DNA of 64,000 nt from CBDEVH01 sp965243565. Its GTDB lineage: Bacteria; Pseudomonadota; Gammaproteobacteria; Tethybacterales; Persebacteraceae. Both the position numbers and the translations under genes were made by a program. The first letter of the stretch is position 1. Every line of letters begins with the position of its first letter. The DNA is taken from positions 62,001 through 126,000 of the forward strand of contig OZ251571.1 in the NCBI GenBank assembly GCA_965243565.1, given 5' to 3'. The notes beneath the pieces are model-generated. The model searched no databases, was not told the origin of the DNA, and worked only from the letters and a program-made list of their open reading frames with translations. Positions 46,039 through 53,228 of this stretch are shown one piece after another.

Positions 46039-47093
46039 CTGAGCAAAAAAAAACAAAAGACGACGTAGAACAGTCATTTGCTATGGAGATTGTACGTGAA
46101 CGAAAAAAAATAATTCAACGGCTGGTTGGTGCAGGTGTTGTCTTTGTTTTTACGTTATTACTTTGGCATTATGGCAGTACGTTTCCGCCGCAATTTAAAC
46201 AAACCGAAGCCAAACTTCCTTTTCCGTTAGCAGAAGAAGTCATTGAATGGGAAGAGCCGAAGCCCATTGTGCCACTAATAGAAATCGCAGAGTTAGAGCC
46301 TGAGCCAGAGTTAAAAATAGTGAAATCACAGGAAGAAGAAACATCGTCCGAAAAAATGGTAAAACCCGAGCCAAAAGAAACGAATGATGAAATATTTGAC
46401 GCGAATATTCAAATCATTGAAGCCGATACGACTGTTGAAAAATCCAAAAAAGAGCCCGATGAAAAACCTCAGGTAAAAGAAAAACCCGTATTAAAAGACA
46501 AAACAGAGAGCGTTGAAGAAAAGAAAACAGAGGCATTAGATCCGATTTGGGCCTCTTTTAAAGAGCCTGTTAAAAAGCCGCTTCCCAAGCCCATAAAATT
46601 TAAAGAAAGAAATACAGATAACCTACTGCCGTGGCCATCTGCTAAAGGATTGGATAAAAAAACCACATTTCAAGTAGGTAGTTTTAAAGACGAAAACAAT
46701 GCCAAACAATTTGCCAAAGCGCTAACGAAATTGCATTTAACTGTCGAAATAAAAAAACAAGCCTCTTTTCATCGAGTATTTGTTAAAAATGTCAACAGCA
46801 TTGCAGAGCTAAGAGAAATCAATCAACATCTTGCGAATTTATCAAATAACATTGAAAAGTCTTTGTATGCTGTGCAAGTCGGTGCCTTTAGTCAGTCCTC
46901 TCGGGTGCAAAAAATTATTGAACATTTAAAGGCAGAAGGTTATAAAGTGCAAGTTCAGCCAACCACTCGAAAGGGGGTTAAAATTTCCCGAATACGAGTG
47001 GTTGGCCTTAATACGCAAGAAGCGGCAGAAACCACTCGATTACAATTAATTACAAAGGGGTACAATCATTCGACTGTTATTAATTTGAAATGA
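46035..47093 (+). CDS. Inner-membrane SPOR-domain protein (DedD-like)
   Basis: 352 aa. A short cytoplasmic part is followed by one membrane helix (about 32-52, LVGAGVVFVFTLLLWHY). A long Glu/Lys/Pro-rich periplasmic linker runs to about 210. The C-terminus has two SPOR-like repeats, TFQVGSFKDENNAKQFAKAL (about 213-275) and YAVQVGAFSQSSRVQKIIEHL (quoted in part: VQVGAFSQSSRVQKII, about 282-350). SPOR domains bind denuded septal glycan, so a role in division is likely. DedD and FtsN normally have one repeat. It overlaps folC and cvpA by 4 nt each. Confidence 0.88.
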   Translation: MTEQKKTKDDVEQSFAMEIVRERKKIIQRLVGAGVVFVFTLLLWHYGSTFPPQFKQTEAKLPFPLAEEVIEWEEPKPIVPLIEIAELEPEPELKIVKSQEEETSSEKMVKPEPKETNDEIFDANIQIIEADTTVEKSKKEPDEKPQVKEKPVLKDKTESVEEKKTEALDPIWASFKEPVKKPLPKPIKFKERNTDNLLPWPSAKGLDKKTTFQVGSFKDENNAKQFAKALTKLHLTVEIKKQASFHRVFVKNVNSIAELREINQHLANLSNNIEKSLYAVQVGAFSQSSRVQKIIEHLKAEGYKVQVQPTTRKGVKISRIRVVGLNTQEAAETTRLQLITKGYNHSTVINLK

Positions 47094-47797
47094 CAGAATT
47101 TAATTGGATAGACATGGTCGCAATTTCTATAATTGGTCTGTCAATGTTATATGGTCTATTTCGTGGCTTTATCATGACGGTATTTAGTTTGGCTGGCATG
47201 GTCGTTGGCTTTTTTGTCTCCAAAAACTATGGAGGAACATTGACTTTGTCTTTAACCGATATATTAGGAGATTCTTTTTCTATCATTATTTTGGGCTATG
47301 TTATCTCCTTTTTATCTGTCGTTGCTTTATTCTTAGTAGTGAGTTTGCTTTTAAAAAAATTAGTAGCATTATTAAAACTGGGTATTGTTGATAGCTTGGG
47401 TGGATTGTTTTTTGGTTTTGTCCGTGGTGCTTTTTTTATGGTATTAATCATATTGGTTTTGTCCATTACACCAATTGTCAGTACGACGAGCTGGCAATCA
47501 GCGCTGGCTGTTTCGGTAGGAGGGACTATTATTAAAACGTCGTTGCAGATACCTTTTTTTAATGAATATCAAGAGGTTGTCACTTTCGATTCGCAAAATC
47601 GCCCTAAAATAGAAGTAGCCGCTGCTAGTTTGTTATTGGATAAAACACCTCTTTCGGCAGAAGAGTTATTAAAAAACGCCTTGCCGTTGGCTAAAGTTGA
47701 TGAAATAAAAACCGAAGGTGACCCAGTAATTGAAAATACTTCGGACGAAGTAAAAGAACCAACAAAAGAAGCAGCAGAAGTGCTCGAAAAGGAATAA
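47090..47797 (+). CDS. cvpA: CvpA family membrane protein
   Basis: 235 aa. About four hydrophobic segments in the first 160 residues follow the CvpA opening NWIDMVAISIIGLSMLYGLFRG (quoted in part: ISIIGLSMLYGLFRG), with SLGGLFFGFVRGAFF as the second signature. The last 75 residues are acidic and probably cytoplasmic or periplasmic and disordered. CvpA is an envelope-stress protein of poorly known mechanism. purF, its normal neighbour, is replaced by rsfS. Confidence 0.92.
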   Translation: MTEFNWIDMVAISIIGLSMLYGLFRGFIMTVFSLAGMVVGFFVSKNYGGTLTLSLTDILGDSFSIIILGYVISFLSVVALFLVVSLLLKKLVALLKLGIVDSLGGLFFGFVRGAFFMVLIILVLSITPIVSTTSWQSALAVSVGGTIIKTSLQIPFFNEYQEVVTFDSQNRPKIEVAAASLLLDKTPLSAEELLKNALPLAKVDEIKTEGDPVIENTSDEVKEPTKEAAEVLEKE

Positions 47798-47798
47798 T

Positions 47799-48131
47799 AT
47801 GGATTTATATACGACAATTACCGAAACATTGGTAGAAGGCAAAGCTGAAAATATTGTTACACTGTCAACGATAAAACAATCCGGTGGATTATTTTCTCAA
47901 AAAATAATCGTTTCTGGAACGTCAGGGCGGCATGTAAGAGCATTGGCAAATCGATTGCTAAAAGCACTAAAACCAATGGGTGTAAAAAGATCAAGTGTTG
48001 AAATTTCTGAAGATGAGAATTGGGCTTTGGTTGATTGTGGTGATGTTATTGTTCATATCATGCAAGAAGAAGCACGGGATTATTACCATTTGGAATCATT
48101 GTGGGGGTTTGAATCTTCCGCATCATCTTAA
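47799..48131 (+). CDS. rsfS: Ribosomal silencing factor RsfS
   Basis: 110 aa. Binds uL14 and blocks 30S-50S joining when nutrients are scarce. The RsfS pattern is clear: GTSGRHVRALANRLLKALK, ENWALVDCGDVIVHIMQEEARDYYHLESLW (quoted in part: LVDCGDVIVHIMQEEARDYY). It starts one base after the cvpA stop and is followed 10 nt later by rlmH, the normal rsfS-rlmH pair; nadD is not upstream as it is in many genomes. Confidence 0.95.
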   Translation: MDLYTTITETLVEGKAENIVTLSTIKQSGGLFSQKIIVSGTSGRHVRALANRLLKALKPMGVKRSSVEISEDENWALVDCGDVIVHIMQEEARDYYHLESLWGFESSASS

Positions 48132-48141
48132 ATAAAGATAA

Positions 48142-48582
48142 GTGAAGCAAGTAAAAATTATTGTCGTTTCCTCACATTACCCTTCTTGGGCGGTCCAAGC
48201 AGAAGGATTTTATAAAAAACAAATTCGTGGTTTTCGTATTGAGGTTGAGCAAATTCGTCCCGTGGGCAATGTCGAAAAAGAATCAATTTCGGTTTTGGCT
48301 AAATTGCCAAAAAACCACGGTATTATTTTGCTGGATGTCTTGGGTGATGTCTTAACGAGCGAAAATTTTGCCAATCAAATAAGTTTATGGCTAACCAGTG
48401 ACAAAGCACCAGTTTTTGTAATAGGCGGACCCAATGGTGTAGGAGAGCGTTTAAAGAACGTTGCCATGAGTAAAATATCATTGTCTGCCATGACATTGCC
48501 CCATGCTATTGCTCGATTAATGCTGGTGGAACAGCTGTTTAGATTTGACTGCATCGCTCGTAATCACCCTTATCCACGCTAA
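48142..48582 (+). CDS. rlmH: 23S rRNA pseudouridine-1915 N3-methyltransferase RlmH
   Basis: SPOUT methyltransferase acting on helix 69 of 23S rRNA. 146 aa, GTG start. The trefoil knot motif FVIGGPNGVGERL and the C-terminal LPHAIARLMLVEQLFR, then NHPYPR, are diagnostic. The opening is KIIVVSSHYPSWAVQAEGFYKK. The known partner rsfS is directly upstream. Confidence 0.95.
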   Translation: MKQVKIIVVSSHYPSWAVQAEGFYKKQIRGFRIEVEQIRPVGNVEKESISVLAKLPKNHGIILLDVLGDVLTSENFANQISLWLTSDKAPVFVIGGPNGVGERLKNVAMSKISLSAMTLPHAIARLMLVEQLFRFDCIARNHPYPR

Positions 48583-48587
48583 TATTT

Positions 48588-48616
48588 TTGTGATAGTTTG
48601 GGCTTTTGTGTAAGAT
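48588..48616 (+). promoter_or_regulatory. Candidate sigma-70 promoter for aceE
   Basis: TTGTGA (48588-48593) and TAAGAT (48611-48616) are 17 nt apart, giving a predicted start near 48623, about 22 nt before the aceE ATG. AAGGAC lies between. Both hexamers match four to five of six consensus bases. Confidence 0.45.
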
Positions 48617-48644
48617 AGAGCTTAAATATAACAAAAGGACGATT

Positions 48645-51326
48645 ATGAAAAACAATGCTATAGACAGAGATGTGGAAGAAACGATTGATTGGGTGGATGC
48701 TTTTGAGGCGGTAATAGAGCATCAAGGACCGCAACGAGCACGGTTTTTGTTAAAAAAAATCATGGACGAGGCAATCAAAAATGGAATTTTGGTGCCTCAT
48801 TCTGCAACAACGCCTTATGTTAATACGATAAAACCAGACAATGAGCAGCCTTCACCTGGCGATCATGAAATCGAGCATTCCATTCGTTCGTATGTGCGTT
48901 GGAATGCACTGGCAATGGTGATTCGAGCGAATCAAAAGCCGGGCGATTTGGGCGGACATATTGCCAGTTTTGCCTCATCGGCAACGTTGTACGATGTGGG
49001 GTACAATCACTTTTTTAGAGGCTCCATTAAAAATGGTGACGAGTCGTTGCCGGGAGACCTGGTTTATTTTCAGGGGCATACCGCACCGGGGGTTTATGCC
49101 CGTGCGTATCTTAGTGGGCGTTTGAACGAAGGGCAATTGGATAAATTTCGTATGGAAGTCAAGGGCGGTGGTTTGTCCTCGTACCCGCACCCGTGGTTAA
49201 TGCCTTCTTTTTGGCAGTTTCCAACTGTGTCGATGGGATTGGGACCAATTATGGCGATTTATCAAGCGCGTTTTATGAAGTACCTAGAAAATCGCCAGTT
49301 AATTCCCAAAAGTAATCGAAAAATTTGGGCATTTGTTGGCGATGGCGAAATGGATGAACCTGAATCTTTGGGCGCTATTTCTTTGGCAGCAAGAGAAGGC
49401 TTGGATAATTTAATATTTGTTGTTAATTGTAATTTACAACGATTGGATGGACCTGTTCGTGGCAATGGAAAAATCATTCAAGAATTAGAAGGTGCTTTTC
49501 GTGGTGCTGGCTGGAATGCCATTAAAGTCATTTGGGGATCGTATTGGGATGATTTATTGCGGCGCGATGAAAAAGGCTTGTTGCAAAAAAGAATGGAAGA
49601 AGCGTTGGATGGCGATTATCAAACATATCGTGCCAATAGTGGCGATTATATTCGTAAGCACTTTTTTGGCAAATATCCCGAGCTGCACGCAATGGTAAAT
49701 AGTATGACGGATGCTGATATATGGCGGCTTAATCGAGGCGGGCATGACCCTCATAAAATTTTCGCTGCCTATCATTCTGCCTTTAATTCTAAGGACGAAA
49801 AACCGACGGTTATTTTAGCTAAAACTATCAAAGGCTATCATTTGGGGGCGGATGGAGAAGCACGAAATACGGCGCATCAACAAAAGAAAATCAGTTTGGA
49901 AACATTAAAAAAAGCACAACAGCGGTGGAAGATTCCATTATCGGAAGAAGAGATTGAAAAAGCGGCGTATTATCGACCAGATCCTGATTCAAAAGAAAGC
50001 AAGTATTTGCACCAACGCATCGAAGAGATGGGCGGAATGCTTCCTGAACGAAAAACCAAGGTAGATTCTTTTAAAATTCCCGATAATATTTTTGATGGTA
50101 TGCACCAAAGCAGTGGTGAGCGTACTTTTTCAACGACTATGGCATTTGTGCGTCTTTTATCGGCGTTGGTGCGTGATAAATCGTTGGGCAAATATGTGGT
50201 GCCAATCGTGCCAGATGAATCTCGTACGTTTGGTATGGAAGGGATGTTTCGCCAGTTGGGTATTTATTCGCGTTTGGGACAGCTTTATTCCCCCGAAGAC
50301 GCAGATGAACTCATGTATTATCGCGAAGACCAAAAAGGACAAATATTACAAGAAGGTATTTGCGAGGCAGGTGCTATGTCGTCATGGATGGCAGCGGCAA
50401 CGGCGTATTCCAACTATGGTTTGCAAATGATTCCTTTTTATATTTTTTATTCGATGTTTGGGTTTCAACGAGTGGGTGATTTGGCTTGGGCGGCGGGTGA
50501 TATGCGGTCGCGTGGCTTCTTGTTGGGAGCGACATCTGGACGCACCACACTCAATGGAGAAGGGCTGCAACACGAGGATGGTCACAGCCAAATTCAGGCA
50601 CAGTTAATCCCGAATTGCCGTTCTTATGATCCTACATTTGGTTATGAATTAGCGATTATTATGCATGATGGTTTGGTGCGAATGTTCGATGAACAACGCG
50701 ATGAATTTTATTACATAACGTTGATGAACGAAAATTATTCGCATCCAGCGTTGCCAGATGATATTGATGTTCGAGAAAATATTTTAAAAGGAGGTTATTT
50801 GTTACGCTGTAGTACAGGTGATGAGTCGCAACCCAAAATTAGGTTGTTGGGGTGTGGTGCAATACTAAATGAATCACTACGGGCGGCAGATATGCTAGAA
50901 GAAAAATTTAACATACGCGCCGATGTTTATAGTATTACCAGTTTTAATCATCTAGCGCGCGATGGGCAAGAGTGCCAGCGCTGGAATTTACACAATCCTG
51001 ACAAAGAGCAAAAAGTCCCTCATATTTCAAAACTATTAATGGGTGATGATGCTCCCGTTATTGCTGCGACTGACTATATTAAATTATTTTCTGATCAAAT
51101 CCGTGGTTTTGTTCCTGCCGATTATATTGTTTTAGGAACCGATGGATTTGGTCGTTCGGATACTCGACAAAATTTGCGTCAACATTTTGAAGTCAGCAGT
51201 GATTATATTGTGTTTGCGGCTGTGAGTGCACTTGCTAAACAAGAAAAAATTGAGACAACAATGCTTGCTAAAGTGGTAAAGGAGTTAGGTATTGATACTG
51301 ATAAAGCAAATCCCTTGTATCAATAA
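48645..51326 (+). CDS. aceE: Pyruvate dehydrogenase E1 component (homodimeric type)
   Basis: Thiamine-diphosphate-dependent decarboxylase that feeds acetyl groups to E2 and hence the TCA cycle. 893 aa from ATG 48645 (AAGGAC 6 nt upstream; the frame is open to 48606). The TPP motif is GDGEMDEPES...NCN; LPGDLVYFQGHTAPGVYAR, SYPHPWLMPSFWQFPTVSMG (20 residues) and GRTTLNGEGLQHEDGHS are family blocks. Length is normal. aceF and lpd, normally just downstream, are absent; mntR lies on the opposite strand and overlaps by 7 nt. Confidence 0.97.
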   Translation: MKNNAIDRDVEETIDWVDAFEAVIEHQGPQRARFLLKKIMDEAIKNGILVPHSATTPYVNTIKPDNEQPSPGDHEIEHSIRSYVRWNALAMVIRANQKPGDLGGHIASFASSATLYDVGYNHFFRGSIKNGDESLPGDLVYFQGHTAPGVYARAYLSGRLNEGQLDKFRMEVKGGGLSSYPHPWLMPSFWQFPTVSMGLGPIMAIYQARFMKYLENRQLIPKSNRKIWAFVGDGEMDEPESLGAISLAAREGLDNLIFVVNCNLQRLDGPVRGNGKIIQELEGAFRGAGWNAIKVIWGSYWDDLLRRDEKGLLQKRMEEALDGDYQTYRANSGDYIRKHFFGKYPELHAMVNSMTDADIWRLNRGGHDPHKIFAAYHSAFNSKDEKPTVILAKTIKGYHLGADGEARNTAHQQKKISLETLKKAQQRWKIPLSEEEIEKAAYYRPDPDSKESKYLHQRIEEMGGMLPERKTKVDSFKIPDNIFDGMHQSSGERTFSTTMAFVRLLSALVRDKSLGKYVVPIVPDESRTFGMEGMFRQLGIYSRLGQLYSPEDADELMYYREDQKGQILQEGICEAGAMSSWMAAATAYSNYGLQMIPFYIFYSMFGFQRVGDLAWAAGDMRSRGFLLGATSGRTTLNGEGLQHEDGHSQIQAQLIPNCRSYDPTFGYELAIIMHDGLVRMFDEQRDEFYYITLMNENYSHPALPDDIDVRENILKGGYLLRCSTGDESQPKIRLLGCGAILNESLRAADMLEEKFNIRADVYSITSFNHLARDGQECQRWNLHNPDKEQKVPHISKLLMGDDAPVIAATDYIKLFSDQIRGFVPADYIVLGTDGFGRSDTRQNLRQHFEVSSDYIVFAAVSALAKQEKIETTMLAKVVKELGIDTDKANPLYQ

Positions 51327-51745
51327 TTTTTAAAAATATCAAGTGTTTGCTTGCTGATATGATGTTCGATTCCTTCAGCGTCAAACTCGGCAATGCTTTC
51401 TGGAACACCGAGTTTGATTAGAAAATTTAATACTATTTCATGACGTTTCTTGCATTTTTTGGCAAGAGTGGTGCCTTTGCGGCTAAGCCGTAATGAACGA
51501 TAAGGTTCATTTTCGAGATACCCTTCTTTTTTCATGCGGGAAATGATTTTACTGACAGTGGCGCAACTGATGCCCATGTGTTTGGCAATATCGCTGGAAC
51601 GGGCTTCTGCTTGTGAATCTCTAATTTGAGCAATTAACTCAACATAATCTTCAGTGGATTCATGGCGGTGTGCCAGACGGACGCGTGAAAACCACTGGGC
51701 TTGAGTTTCAGGTTTGGTTGGAGTATTTTTGTCATTTTTTGTCAT
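51320..51745 (-). CDS. mntR: MntR/DtxR-family metal-dependent regulator
   Basis: 141-aa winged-helix repressor, likely manganese-responsive. Recognition helix region: SSDIAKHMGISCATVSKIISRMKKEGYL. Metal-site residues occur in EDYVELI, KRHEIVLNFL and FDAEGIEHHIS, matching the MntR pattern of Asp/Glu/His ligands. The N-terminal extension (about 30 residues) is longer than in Bacillus MntR, closer to the proteobacterial form. It is divergent from leuC and overlaps the 3' end of aceE. No manganese transporter is in the window. Quoted recognition run shortened: AKHMGISCATVSKIISRM. Confidence 0.88.
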   Translation of the reverse strand: MTKNDKNTPTKPETQAQWFSRVRLAHRHESTEDYVELIAQIRDSQAEARSSDIAKHMGISCATVSKIISRMKKEGYLENEPYRSLRLSRKGTTLAKKCKKRHEIVLNFLIKLGVPESIAEFDAEGIEHHISKQTLDIFKNY

Positions 51746-51794
51746 GATGTCATTTTTTTAAAATTATTTTAATGGATTCGAAAAAGGTTAAGTT

Positions 51795-51822
51795 TTGCTA
51801 AGTTTTTTCACCTCTGTATAAT
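51795..51822 (+). promoter_or_regulatory. Strong candidate promoter immediately upstream of leuC
   Basis: TTGCTA (51795-51800) and a perfect TATAAT (51817-51822) are 16 nt apart. A start 7 nt after the -10 would fall at about 51829, two bases before the leuC ATG. No ribosome-binding site precedes that ATG, so the message may be leaderless. Confidence 0.5.
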
Positions 51823-51830
51823 TCTAAACT

Positions 51831-53228
51831 ATGGATGCCAAAACACTCTACGAAAAAATATTAGAAAAACATATTGTACGTATCGATGACGATTCACTTT
51901 TGCTTTATATTGACCGTCATTTAATCCACGAAGTAACCAGCCCGCAAGCATTTGATGGAATGCGGATGCAAAAAAATGCTTTATGGCGACCAAATTCTAT
52001 CCTTGCGGTGCCAGATCACAATGTCCCTACCAGTGAAAACCGAGAGCAAGTTTTTGATGAAACTTCACGCTTGCAGATTGAGGCGTTAGATTCAAATTGT
52101 GCTGAATTTAATGTTCAAAAAATAGAAATGCTTGATAAGCGACAAGGCATTGTTCATGTAATTGGTCCTGAGCAAGGGGCAACTTTGCCTGGTATGACAA
52201 TTGTCTGTGGTGATTCTCATACCAGTACGCATGGTGCGTTTGGCTGTTTGGCTTTTGGTATCGGCACCACCGAAATAGAGCATGTATTGGCAACGCAATG
52301 CCTTGTATCGCAACGTGCTAAAACAATGCAAATACAGGTTAATGGAATATTAAAAAAAGGCGTTGAAGCAAAAGACATTGTTTTGGCTTTAATTCGCAAA
52401 ATTGGTACGGCTGGTGGCACGGGGTATGTTTTTGAATACGCTGGAGACGTAATTGAAAATTTATCAATGGCAGGACGTATGACTATTTGTAATATGTCCA
52501 TCGAAGCCGGTGCTAGAGCTGGCATGATAGCGGTTGATCAAACCACATTGGATTATCTAAAGAACCGCCCAATGGCACCCAAAGGCGAGCAATGGGACAT
52601 GGCATGTGACTATTGGAAAACGCTAAAAAGTGATGAAGGAGCTGTCTTTAATAGAGTATTGGAAATGGATGCCAGTGAGATTAAACCACAAATTTCTTGG
52701 GGAACGTCGCCTGAAATGGTGATTGGTATTGATGAAAAAATACCCAATCCAGCCAATGAGCCTGATGCGATACGAAGTGAAAACATGCAACGTGCTTTAT
52801 CCTATATGGGGCTTACAGCAGATATGCCAATAACGGAAATTCAACTGGATCAAATTTTTATTGGGTCTTGTACCAATGCTCGAATCGAAGATTTACGAGC
52901 GGCAGCAGCGGTATTAGAAGGAAAAACCATAGCGCCCACCATAAAAAGGGCATTGGTGGTACCGGGGTCTGGGTTAATACGTCAGCAAGCCGAAAAAGAA
53001 GGGCTTGATAAAATATTTAAACAAGCCGGTTTTGAATGGCGGCAAGCGGGTTGTTCAATGTGTTTGGGAATGAACGAAGACAAAATGGGGGAATACGAAC
53101 GTTGTGCCTCAACGTCTAATCGCAATTTTGAAGGTCGCCAAGGCTATAAATCTAGAACTCACTTGGTGAGTCCAACAATGGCTGCCGCCGCTTCAATCAA
53201 GGGAAAGTTTGTTGATACAACGCTTTAA
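51831..53228 (+). CDS. leuC: 3-isopropylmalate dehydratase large subunit
   Basis: Isomerises 2- to 3-isopropylmalate in leucine synthesis, together with LeuD. 465 aa. The opening AKTLYEKILEKHIV, VCGDSHTSTHGAFG and the 4Fe-4S ligands in GSCTNARIEDLRAAA and GCSMCLGMN (CxxC) are all present. leuD and leuB, the usual next genes, are missing. Instead the 3' end overlaps a pseudopilin-like gene by 17-20 nt. Confidence 0.97.
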   Translation: MDAKTLYEKILEKHIVRIDDDSLLLYIDRHLIHEVTSPQAFDGMRMQKNALWRPNSILAVPDHNVPTSENREQVFDETSRLQIEALDSNCAEFNVQKIEMLDKRQGIVHVIGPEQGATLPGMTIVCGDSHTSTHGAFGCLAFGIGTTEIEHVLATQCLVSQRAKTMQIQVNGILKKGVEAKDIVLALIRKIGTAGGTGYVFEYAGDVIENLSMAGRMTICNMSIEAGARAGMIAVDQTTLDYLKNRPMAPKGEQWDMACDYWKTLKSDEGAVFNRVLEMDASEIKPQISWGTSPEMVIGIDEKIPNPANEPDAIRSENMQRALSYMGLTADMPITEIQLDQIFIGSCTNARIEDLRAAAAVLEGKTIAPTIKRALVVPGSGLIRQQAEKEGLDKIFKQAGFEWRQAGCSMCLGMNEDKMGEYERCASTSNRNFEGRQGYKSRTHLVSPTMAAAASIKGKFVDTTL

